A DNA stretch of 64,000 nt from Streptomyces bauhiniae (GTDB lineage Bacteria; Actinomycetota; Actinomycetes; Streptomycetales; Streptomycetaceae). The stretch is taken from contig NZ_SRRT01000001.1 in the NCBI RefSeq assembly GCF_004784475.1, positions 186,001 to 250,000 on the forward strand. The letters run 5' to 3'. Made by a program: the position numbers and the translations under genes. Position 1 is the stretch's first letter, and each line of letters starts with the position of its first letter. The notes beneath the pieces are model-generated. The model saw nothing but the letters and a program-made list of their open reading frames with translations. It ran no database searches and was not told the origin of the DNA. Below, piece after piece: positions 47,059-54,056 of the stretch.

Positions 47059-48183
47059 GTGACTGAGATCGAGATCGGGCGCGGCAAGCGCGGCCGCCGG
47101 GCGTACGCCTTCGACGACATCGCCGTCGTCCCCAGCCGCCGTACGCGGGACCCGAAGGAGGTCTCGATCGCCTGGCAGATCGACGCCTACCGCTTCGAGC
47201 TGCCGTTCCTGGCCGCTCCCATGGACTCGGTCGTCTCCCCGGCCACCGCGATCCGCATCGGTGAGATGGGGGGCCTCGGCGTCCTCAACCTCGAGGGTCT
47301 GTGGACCCGGCACGAGGACCCGCAGCCGCTGCTGGACGAGATCGCGGAGCTGCCGGCCGAGGCCGCCACCCGCCGCCTCCAGGAGATCTACGCGGCTCCG
47401 GTCAAGGAGGAGCTGATCGGGCAGCGCATCAAGGAGGTGCGGGACGCCGGTGTGGTCACGGCCGCCGCGCTCTCCCCGCAGCGCACCGCCGAGTTCTCCA
47501 AGGCGGTCGTCGACGCGGGCGTGGACATCTTCGTCATCCGCGGCACCACGGTGTCGGCGGAGCACGTGTCCTCCTCGCACGAGCCGCTGAACCTGAAGCA
47601 GTTCATCTACGAGCTGGACGTGCCGGTGATCGTCGGCGGCTGCGCCACGTACACCGCGGCCCTGCACCTGATGCGCACCGGCGCGGCGGGTGTGCTGGTC
47701 GGCTTCGGCGGCGGCGCCGCGCACACCACGCGCAACGTGCTGGGCATCCAGGTCCCGATGGCGACCGCGGTCGCCGATGTGGCCGCCGCCCGCCGCGACT
47801 ACATGGACGAGTCCGGCGGCCGGTACGTGCACGTGATCGCGGACGGCGGGGTCGGCTGGTCCGGCGACCTGCCCAAGGCGATCGCCTGCGGCGCCGACGC
47901 GGTGATGATGGGCTCCCCGCTGGCCCGTGCCACGGACGCGCCCGGCAAGGGCCACCACTGGGGCATGGAGGCGGTCAACGAGGAGCTGCCGCGCGGCCAG
48001 AAGGTCGACCTCGGCACCGTCGGCACCCTCGAGGAGGTCCTCACCGGCCCCTCCCGCACCCCCGACGGCTCCATGAACTTCTTCGGCGCCCTCCGCCGCG
48101 CCATGGCCACCACGGGCTACAGCGAACTGAAGGAATTCCAGCGGGTGGAGGTAACGGTCGCGGACAGCCAGCACCGCCGCTGA
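47059..48183 (+). CDS. guaB3: GuaB3-family IMP-dehydrogenase-related protein
   Basis: 374 residues from GTG 47059 (MTEIEIGRGKRGRRAYAFDD). It is an IMPDH-type TIM barrel without CBS domains. Where GuaB has the catalytic-Cys loop (GPGSICTTR), this protein has GFGGGAAHTTR, so no Cys. Mycobacterial GuaB3 shows the same loss, as I recall it. Its function in actinobacteria is unsettled; ordinary IMPDH activity is unlikely. It lies between two strong terminators as its own transcription unit. Confidence 0.92.
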   Translation: MTEIEIGRGKRGRRAYAFDDIAVVPSRRTRDPKEVSIAWQIDAYRFELPFLAAPMDSVVSPATAIRIGEMGGLGVLNLEGLWTRHEDPQPLLDEIAELPAEAATRRLQEIYAAPVKEELIGQRIKEVRDAGVVTAAALSPQRTAEFSKAVVDAGVDIFVIRGTTVSAEHVSSSHEPLNLKQFIYELDVPVIVGGCATYTAALHLMRTGAAGVLVGFGGGAAHTTRNVLGIQVPMATAVADVAAARRDYMDESGGRYVHVIADGGVGWSGDLPKAIACGADAVMMGSPLARATDAPGKGHHWGMEAVNEELPRGQKVDLGTVGTLEEVLTGPSRTPDGSMNFFGALRRAMATTGYSELKEFQRVEVTVADSQHRR

Positions 48184-48197
48184 TCTCTTCTTACGCT

Positions 48198-48230
48198 GAA
48201 AGGGCCCGGTCATCTCGACCGGGCCCTTTC
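48198..48230. terminator. Terminator between guaB3 and the convergent gene
   Basis: Bases 48198-48211 pair perfectly with 48217-48230 (14 bp, loop ATCTC). A/T-rich stem ends make it usable in both directions; it lies 8 nt from the stop of the minus-strand gene. Confidence 0.88.
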
Positions 48231-48238
48231 GTGCGCGC

Positions 48239-49441
48239 TCAGAGGCGGTGCGCCGCGCCCGTCGGGGTTGCTCCTCGGGTGTCGAGGAGGAGTTGGGCTT
48301 TTACGGAGAGGCCCTGGAGGTCGTAGGTGCGGTGGGGTTGGAGGAGGAGGGTGAGGTCGGCGGCGGCTGCTGCTTCGTAGAGGGAGTCGGCGCGGGGGAC
48401 GGGGCGGTCCAGGACGTGCCAGGCGGGGATGTGGGGGTCGTGGTAGCTGATGGAGGCGCCGAGTTCCATCAGGCGGACGGCGATCTCGTGGGCGGGGGCG
48501 CCCTGCTGGTCGGCGAGGTCGGCCTTGTAGGTGACGCCGAGGAGGAGGACGCGGGCGCCGCGGGCGGACTTGCCGTGCTCGTTGAGGAGGGCGGCGGCGC
48601 GCTGGACGACGTAGTGCGGCATGCGTTCGTTGACCTGCTGGGCCAGCTCCACCATGCGCAGGCCCCGGCTGGCGTGCCCGGTGAGGTCCTGCGGCACACC
48701 GTGGCCGCCGACGCCCGGCCCCGGTCGGAACGCCTGGAAGCCGAACGGCTTGGTCTCCGCGCAGCGGATCACGTCCCACAGGTCGACGCCCAGCTCGTGG
48801 CAGACGACGGCCATCTCGTTGACGAGCGCGATGTTGACGTGCCGGAAGTTGGTCTCCAGCAGCAGTACCGCCTCCGCCTCGCGCAGCCCCCGCGCGCGGA
48901 CCACCTTGTCGGTGAGCCGGCCGTAGAACGCGGCGGCCGACTCGGTGCAGGCCGGGGTGAGGCCGCCGATGACCCTCGGGGCGGGAGCGTGGTCGCGGCT
49001 GCCGGGGTCGGTCCGGCTGGGGGAGTAGGCGAGGTGGAAGTCGCGCCCGGCGCGCAGTCCGGAGCCCCGCTCCAGGATCGGCCGCAGCAGTTCCTCGGTG
49101 GTGCCGGGCAGGACGGGCGACTCCAGGATGACCGTGGTGTGCGGGCGCAGCCGCTCGGCCAGCGTGCGGGCGGCCGCCTCGACCTGGCCGAGGTCGAGTT
49201 CGCCGTCGGCCCCGCGCGGGGTGGGCGCGCAGATGACGGCGGTGCGGACCCGGCCGAGCTGGGCGGGGTCGGTGCTGGGCCTAAAGCCGGTGGAGCGCAT
49301 CCGGCGCAGTTCGGCGGGGCTGAGCGACCCCGCCTCGGGGCCGGTGGCGTACCCGATGGTGGGGATGCCTGCGGCGACGGCGGCCTGGGCCAGCGGCAGG
49401 CCGTAGGGACCGAGTCCGATGACGGCGAGATCTGCGGGCAT
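48239..49441 (-). CDS. UDP-sugar dehydrogenase homologue lacking catalytic residues
   Basis: 400 residues from ATG 49441. The family layout is complete: N-terminal NAD domain (AVIGLGPYGLPLAQAAVAAG), central domain, and C-terminal UDP-binding domain (VLLLGVTYKADLADQQGAP). However, YSPER is YSPSR (Glu lost), the AExxKxxEN lysine is Leu (EAVLLLETNFRHVNIAL), and the catalytic Cys of GxGGHCxPxD is Gly248 (GVGGHGVPQD). Substrate-side motifs (KPFGFQAF) are kept. It is thus probably a non-oxidising sugar-nucleotide-binding protein. Confidence 0.88.
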   Translation of the reverse strand: MPADLAVIGLGPYGLPLAQAAVAAGIPTIGYATGPEAGSLSPAELRRMRSTGFRPSTDPAQLGRVRTAVICAPTPRGADGELDLGQVEAAARTLAERLRPHTTVILESPVLPGTTEELLRPILERGSGLRAGRDFHLAYSPSRTDPGSRDHAPAPRVIGGLTPACTESAAAFYGRLTDKVVRARGLREAEAVLLLETNFRHVNIALVNEMAVVCHELGVDLWDVIRCAETKPFGFQAFRPGPGVGGHGVPQDLTGHASRGLRMVELAQQVNERMPHYVVQRAAALLNEHGKSARGARVLLLGVTYKADLADQQGAPAHEIAVRLMELGASISYHDPHIPAWHVLDRPVPRADSLYEAAAAADLTLLLQPHRTYDLQGLSVKAQLLLDTRGATPTGAAHRL

Positions 49442-49745
49442 GGCGTGGGCCGTCCTTCCCGATAGCCGAAGTGGGAATGGTGCGCAAGCCCGGTGGACCG
49501 CCTGAGCGAGCGCACAGTCAGACTAGGTACAAATATGACCGTTATGTGTGATTGTGTTCGTGTGTCTTCCGGGTGTCTCGGGGCGATACACGCAGGTTGT
49601 CCACAGGCTGGGGGCCCGTGGTGGCCGAACCCGGCCGGGCCCGCCACACTTTTGAGCATGAGGTTCTGGGCATGAGGAGGGGACGAAGGGGCGGCGCCGC
49701 ACCGGGCGCGGCCCATCAGGGGGTTTGCGAGAGCGGGAGGCAGCG
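49442..49745. other. 304-nt region before glpD, with one DnaA-box-like 9-mer
   Basis: Divergent gap between the dehydrogenase homologue and glpD. It has an AT-rich stretch (about 49520-49560) suited to promoters for either side, and TTGTCCACA at 49597-49605, the Streptomyces DnaA-box consensus, in single copy. No ORF or RNA gene is convincing. Confidence 0.5.
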
Positions 49746-51452
49746 GTGAGGACAGCGACCCTAGACCCGGCGCAGCGCGCCGAGGCACTGGCGGAGATGG
49801 CCGAGCGCGAACTGGACGTGCTGGTGGTCGGCGGCGGCATCGTGGGCGCGGGCACCGCCCTGGACGCGGCCACCCGTGGCCTGTCCACCGGCCTGATCGA
49901 GGCGCGGGACTGGGCGTCCGGCACCTCCAGCCGGTCCAGCAAGCTGATACACGGCGGCCTGCGCTATCTGGAGATGCTCGACTTCCCGCTCGTCCGCGAG
50001 GCACTGAAGGAGCGCGGCCTGCTGCTGGAGCGCCTCGCCCCGCACCTGGTCAAACCGGTCCCGTTCCTCTACCCCCTCCAGCACCGCGGCTGGGAGCGCC
50101 TGTACGCGGGCACCGGCGTCGCCCTGTACGACGTGATGTCCATGGCGAAGGGCCACGGCCGCGGCCTGCCCACGCACCGCCACCTCAGCCGCACCCGCGC
50201 CCTGCGCGTCGCCCCCTGCCTGCGCAAGGACGCCCTGGTCGGCGCCCTGCAGTACTACGACGCCGAGGTGGACGACGCCCGCTTCGTCGCCACCCTGGTC
50301 CGCACCGCCGCGTCCTACGGCGCCAAGGTCGCCAACCGCGCCCGCGTCACCGGGTTCCTGCGCGAGGGCGAGCGGGTGGTCGGGGTCCGGGTGGAGGACG
50401 TGGAGGGCGGCGGGGAGTACGAGATCCGCGCCCGCCAGGTGGTCAACGCCACCGGGGTGTGGACCGACGACACCCAGGGCCTGGTGGGAGAGCGCGGCCA
50501 GTTCCACGTCAAGGCGTCCAAGGGCATCCACCTGGTCGTGCCCAAGGACCGCATCCACTCCAGCACCGGCCTGATCCTGCGGACCGAGAAGTCCGTCCTC
50601 TTCGTCATCCCCTGGGGCCGGCACTGGATCGTCGGCACCACCGACACCGCGTGGGACCTCGACAAGGCCCACCCGGCCGCGTCCAGCGCCGACATCGACT
50701 ACCTGCTGGAGCACGTCAACTCGGTCCTCGCGGTACCGCTCACCCGTGACGACGTCGAGGGCGTCTACGCGGGCCTGCGCCCCCTGCTGGCCGGCGAGTC
50801 CGAGGCCACCAGCAAGCTGTCCCGCGAGCACACCGTGGCCCACCCGGTGCCCGGCCTGGTGGTCGTCGCGGGCGGCAAGTACACGACATACCGGGTGATG
50901 GCGGAGGACGCCGTGGACGCGGCGGTGCACGGCCTGGACCGCAGGGTGGCCGACTCCGTCACCGAGGAGATCCCGCTGCTCGGCGCCGAGGGCTACCCGG
51001 CGATGTGGAACGCCCGCGAGCGCATAGCCGAGCGCAGCGGCCTGCACGTGGCCCGCGTCGAGCACCTGCTGAACCGGTACGGCTCGATGGCCGACCAGCT
51101 CCTCGACCTGATAGCCGCCGACCCCACCCTCGGCGAACCCCTGCGATACGCGGACGACTACCTGCGCGCCGAGATCGTCTACGCCGCCTCCCACGAGGGC
51201 GCCCGGCACCTGGACGACGTCCTCACCCGCCGCACCCGCATCTCCATCGAGACCTTCGACCGGGGCACCCGCAGCGCCCGCGAGGCCGCCGAGCTGATGG
51301 CACCGGTGCTCGGGTGGGACGAGGACCAGATCGCCCGCGAGGTCGAGCACTACGAGAAGCGGGTCGAGGCCGAGCGCGAGTCCCAGCGCCAGCCCGACGA
51401 CCTCACGGCGGACGCGGCCCGGCTGGGGGCGCCGGACATCGTCCCGCTGTAG
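49746..51452 (+). CDS. glpD: Aerobic glycerol-3-phosphate dehydrogenase
   Basis: 568 residues from GTG 49746, with GGGAGG 6 nt upstream. It oxidises glycerol-3-P to dihydroxyacetone-P at the membrane and passes electrons to quinone. The FAD motif is LVVGGGIVGAGTALDAATRG; the family signatures SSKLIHGGLRYLEM and GGKYTTYRVMAEDA are present, plus the C-terminal DAO_C domain. Other glp genes are not adjacent in this window. Confidence 0.95.
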   Translation: MRTATLDPAQRAEALAEMAERELDVLVVGGGIVGAGTALDAATRGLSTGLIEARDWASGTSSRSSKLIHGGLRYLEMLDFPLVREALKERGLLLERLAPHLVKPVPFLYPLQHRGWERLYAGTGVALYDVMSMAKGHGRGLPTHRHLSRTRALRVAPCLRKDALVGALQYYDAEVDDARFVATLVRTAASYGAKVANRARVTGFLREGERVVGVRVEDVEGGGEYEIRARQVVNATGVWTDDTQGLVGERGQFHVKASKGIHLVVPKDRIHSSTGLILRTEKSVLFVIPWGRHWIVGTTDTAWDLDKAHPAASSADIDYLLEHVNSVLAVPLTRDDVEGVYAGLRPLLAGESEATSKLSREHTVAHPVPGLVVVAGGKYTTYRVMAEDAVDAAVHGLDRRVADSVTEEIPLLGAEGYPAMWNARERIAERSGLHVARVEHLLNRYGSMADQLLDLIAADPTLGEPLRYADDYLRAEIVYAASHEGARHLDDVLTRRTRISIETFDRGTRSAREAAELMAPVLGWDEDQIAREVEHYEKRVEAERESQRQPDDLTADAARLGAPDIVPL

Positions 51453-51470
51453 GGCGAGGTCCATTCACTC

Positions 51471-51516
51471 GAACGAGTGGCCGGGTGCGGGATCTCCGTT
51501 CCCGGCCCGCTCGTTC
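51471..51516. terminator. Hairpin after glpD
   Basis: GAACGAGTGGCCGGG (from 51471) pairs imperfectly with CCCGGCCCGCTCGTTC ending at 51516; one bulge or mismatch, loop of about 15 nt. It ends glpD and overlaps the 3' end of the small minus-strand gene. Confidence 0.6.
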
Positions 51517-51802
51517 AAGGGGGTGTGGGGGCACAACTCGGGGGCGGGCAGGGCCCGTTAGACATGGGGGCCTGGTGCCGCGCGGGCGGATTCGGCGCAG
51601 CCGGTGATGCCGCTGGTGCGGAGGAGAAGGGTGCGCCGGGTGGGGCTGGATTCGCCGCCGGAGTGCCGTGTCCCGGCGCGGAGTCGGGGCAGGAGTCCGG
51701 GGAGGTTCCGTTCGACTGTGCCGGACAGGGAAAGCCGGTGTTGGGGGTGAGCAGCAGAGCCACGAGAACCGGTATGGACAGGACTGTCCGAAGGGTCGGC
51801 AT
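51515..51802 (-). CDS. Small Cys/Pro-rich secreted protein
   Basis: 95 residues from ATG 51802, with AGGAG about 8 nt upstream. MPTLRTVLSIPVLVALLLTP is a good Sec signal peptide. The mature part is Pro/Ala/Ser-rich with four Cys (FPCPAQS, DSCPDS, GPCPPPSC). No family recognised. Third-position GC falls in the 3' half, so coding status is moderate. An overlapping plus-strand frame of 150 codons looks less like a protein. It is divergent from the first kinase gene. Confidence 0.5.
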   Translation of the reverse strand: MPTLRTVLSIPVLVALLLTPNTGFPCPAQSNGTSPDSCPDSAPGHGTPAANPAPPGAPFSSAPAASPAAPNPPARHQAPMSNGPCPPPSCAPTPP

Positions 51803-51973
51803 CCCTGGCTCCTGCCGCGCCGGGGGACATCATCCCGGCAACTGGAACATCTGGTTCACAGGGGCCGCCGACATGGCGGACGAGGTGCGCCCGGAGGGGC
51901 CCCCTGGGCGTCGGCCGGTTGCCGGGTGAGGGACAATGAAGGCTCTGTCAGGGCGGGTTGCATGAGGGGACGC

Positions 51974-53938
51974 ATGTCGGAGGCGGAGCGGGCGGGGTCA
52001 TCCCGTCAGGAGACTCGTCAGGGCAAGAACGAGCGTCGTCTTCTCGCCGGGCGGTACCGGCTGGGGGACGTGCTGGGCCGGGGCGGCATGGGCACGGTCT
52101 GGCGTGCCGAGGACGAGACCCTGGGCCGGACGGTGGCGGTCAAGGAGCTGCGGTTCCCGTCGAACATCGACGAGGAGGAGAAGCGCCGCCTGATCACGCG
52201 CACGCTGCGCGAGGCCAAGGCGATCGCCCGTATCCGCAACAACAGCGCGGTGACGGTCTTCGACGTGGTCGACGAGGACGACCGGCCGTGGATCGTCATG
52301 GAGCTGGTCGAGGGCAAGTCCCTGGCCGAGGTCATCCGTGAGGACGGCGTGCTGACGCCCCGTCGGGCCGCCGAGGTCGGGCTCGCCGTGCTGGACGTGC
52401 TGCGGTCCGCGCACCGCGAGGGCATCCTGCACCGCGACGTGAAGCCGTCCAACGTGCTGATCGCCGAGGACGGCCGGGTCGTGCTCACCGACTTCGGCAT
52501 CGCCCAGGTCGAGGGCGACCCGTCCATCACCTCCACCGGCATGCTCGTCGGCGCCCCCTCCTACATCTCCCCGGAGCGGGCCCGCGGGCACAAGCCCGGT
52601 CCCGCCGCCGACCTGTGGTCGCTGGGCGGCCTGCTGTACGCGTCGGTCGAGGGCGTGCCGCCGTACGACAAGGGGTCGGCCATCGCCACCCTGACCGCCG
52701 TGATGACCGAGAGCCCCGAGGAGCCCAAGAACGCGGGCCCGCTGGGCGACGTCATCAAGGGCCTGCTCACCAAGGAGCCCGAGCGGCGGCTCGACGACGC
52801 GGGCGCGCGGGCCATGCTCAACAAGGTCATCCGCGCCGGTGACGCCGAGCCGCTGGACGCCACGCGGGTCGTGCCGATCCCGGCGCAGGCCGATTCCCCC
52901 GATTCCGCCGGGACCAGGCGCGAGGAGTCCGGCGACAAGGTGCGCGGCGCGCTGCGTTCGGTGCGCAAGGCCGCCGGTGCCGCGTCGGCCGCGGCTGCCA
53001 CGCGGTCGAAGAGTGAGTCCGGCGCCACGGCCGGCGCCGGTGGGCGCGGGACGTCCGCCGCGCCGAACTCCAGCGCGAACAAGCCAAGTTCGAGCTGGCC
53101 CGTGATGCCCCGGCCCGACATGGACCTCCCGCCGAGGCCGGCGCCGAAGGCGTCGCTCACCGATGTGGTGCCCCGGCGGACGCTGATCGTCATCGCGGTG
53201 GTGATCGCCCTGCTCCTGGTGGTGGTCGGCACTGTCCTCGCCCTCACCCTCGGCGGGGACGACGACAAGGGCACCGGCGCCCAGGGCGCGCCCAGCGCGA
53301 GTTCCTCGACCAAGCGGGACCCGGACAAGGGCGGCTCCGGCGCGACCGGTCCCGACGGCTCGGGCTCCGCGCCCGCGACCGACGGCTCCCGCTCCGGCGA
53401 GGCCAGTGACGCGAGCACCGCCGACGACTCCGACGGCAAGGGCAGTAGCGGCGATGCGGACGACGACTCCGCCGGCTCCTCCGGGAAGAAGGGCTCCGGG
53501 AGCGCGCCCGTCGTGACGACCCGCAAGAGCTCCCAGGGCTACTCGATCGGCCTGCCCAAGGGCTGGAAGTACGGGTCGTCGAGCGCCGCGGGCGACCGTT
53601 ACACCGGCCCCGACGGGCAGAAGCTGCTCGTCGCCTGGACCAGCACGCCCAAGAGCGACCCGGTGAAGGACTGGGAGAACCAGGAGCGCTACATGGTGCG
53701 CTCCCAGTACGACCGCATCCGGATAGCGAAGGTGGACTACCGGGGCTGGAACACGGCCGACTGGGAGTTCACCTACGTGGACGGCGGCACCAAGTACCGC
53801 TCCATCGACCGGGGTTTCGTGGTCAACGACCACCTCGGGCACGCGCTGATGTACACCGCGAAGAGCGCCGGCTGGGACGACGCGCTGCGCGAGGACACCT
53901 GGAAGACGCTCACGACGTCCTTCGAGCCCAAGTCGTGA
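51974..53938 (+). CDS. Membrane Ser/Thr protein kinase 1
   Basis: 654 residues from ATG 51974; an in-frame ATG at 51962 would add four. Cytoplasmic kinase domain: G-loop GRGGMG (35-40), K57 in VAVK, D155 in HRDVKPSN, D173 in DFG, SPER at the end of the activation segment. A basic, Ser/Ala-rich juxtamembrane region (about 310-400) leads to one membrane helix (about 403-427). A Ser/Gly/Asp-rich linker and an external domain of about 145 residues follow (GYSIGLPKGW, later WEFTYVDGG). It is the first of six kinase-family genes; there are no PASTA repeats. Confidence 0.93.
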   Translation: MSEAERAGSSRQETRQGKNERRLLAGRYRLGDVLGRGGMGTVWRAEDETLGRTVAVKELRFPSNIDEEEKRRLITRTLREAKAIARIRNNSAVTVFDVVDEDDRPWIVMELVEGKSLAEVIREDGVLTPRRAAEVGLAVLDVLRSAHREGILHRDVKPSNVLIAEDGRVVLTDFGIAQVEGDPSITSTGMLVGAPSYISPERARGHKPGPAADLWSLGGLLYASVEGVPPYDKGSAIATLTAVMTESPEEPKNAGPLGDVIKGLLTKEPERRLDDAGARAMLNKVIRAGDAEPLDATRVVPIPAQADSPDSAGTRREESGDKVRGALRSVRKAAGAASAAAATRSKSESGATAGAGGRGTSAAPNSSANKPSSSWPVMPRPDMDLPPRPAPKASLTDVVPRRTLIVIAVVIALLLVVVGTVLALTLGGDDDKGTGAQGAPSASSSTKRDPDKGGSGATGPDGSGSAPATDGSRSGEASDASTADDSDGKGSSGDADDDSAGSSGKKGSGSAPVVTTRKSSQGYSIGLPKGWKYGSSSAAGDRYTGPDGQKLLVAWTSTPKSDPVKDWENQERYMVRSQYDRIRIAKVDYRGWNTADWEFTYVDGGTKYRSIDRGFVVNDHLGHALMYTAKSAGWDDALREDTWKTLTTSFEPKS

Positions 53939-54056
53939 CCTGAACGAGTTCGGGTTGGGAGCCTGTAATCGCTCATCCCCTCGGTGCGGGTTGCCTCCGG
54001 CACGTATCGTGAATGGTTGAGAACCGTACGCAGCCGGGTGTGACGCGTGACGGGCG

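Noticed and set aside
49597..49605. Replication origin
   Set aside because: Only one DnaA-box match, no cluster of boxes and no dnaA or dnaN nearby.
51477..51929. 150-codon plus-strand frame before kinase 1
   Set aside because: Overlaps the small secreted protein gene on the minus strand, starts inside the glpD terminator and shows no signal or domain; the minus-strand reading has a signal peptide and Shine-Dalgarno.
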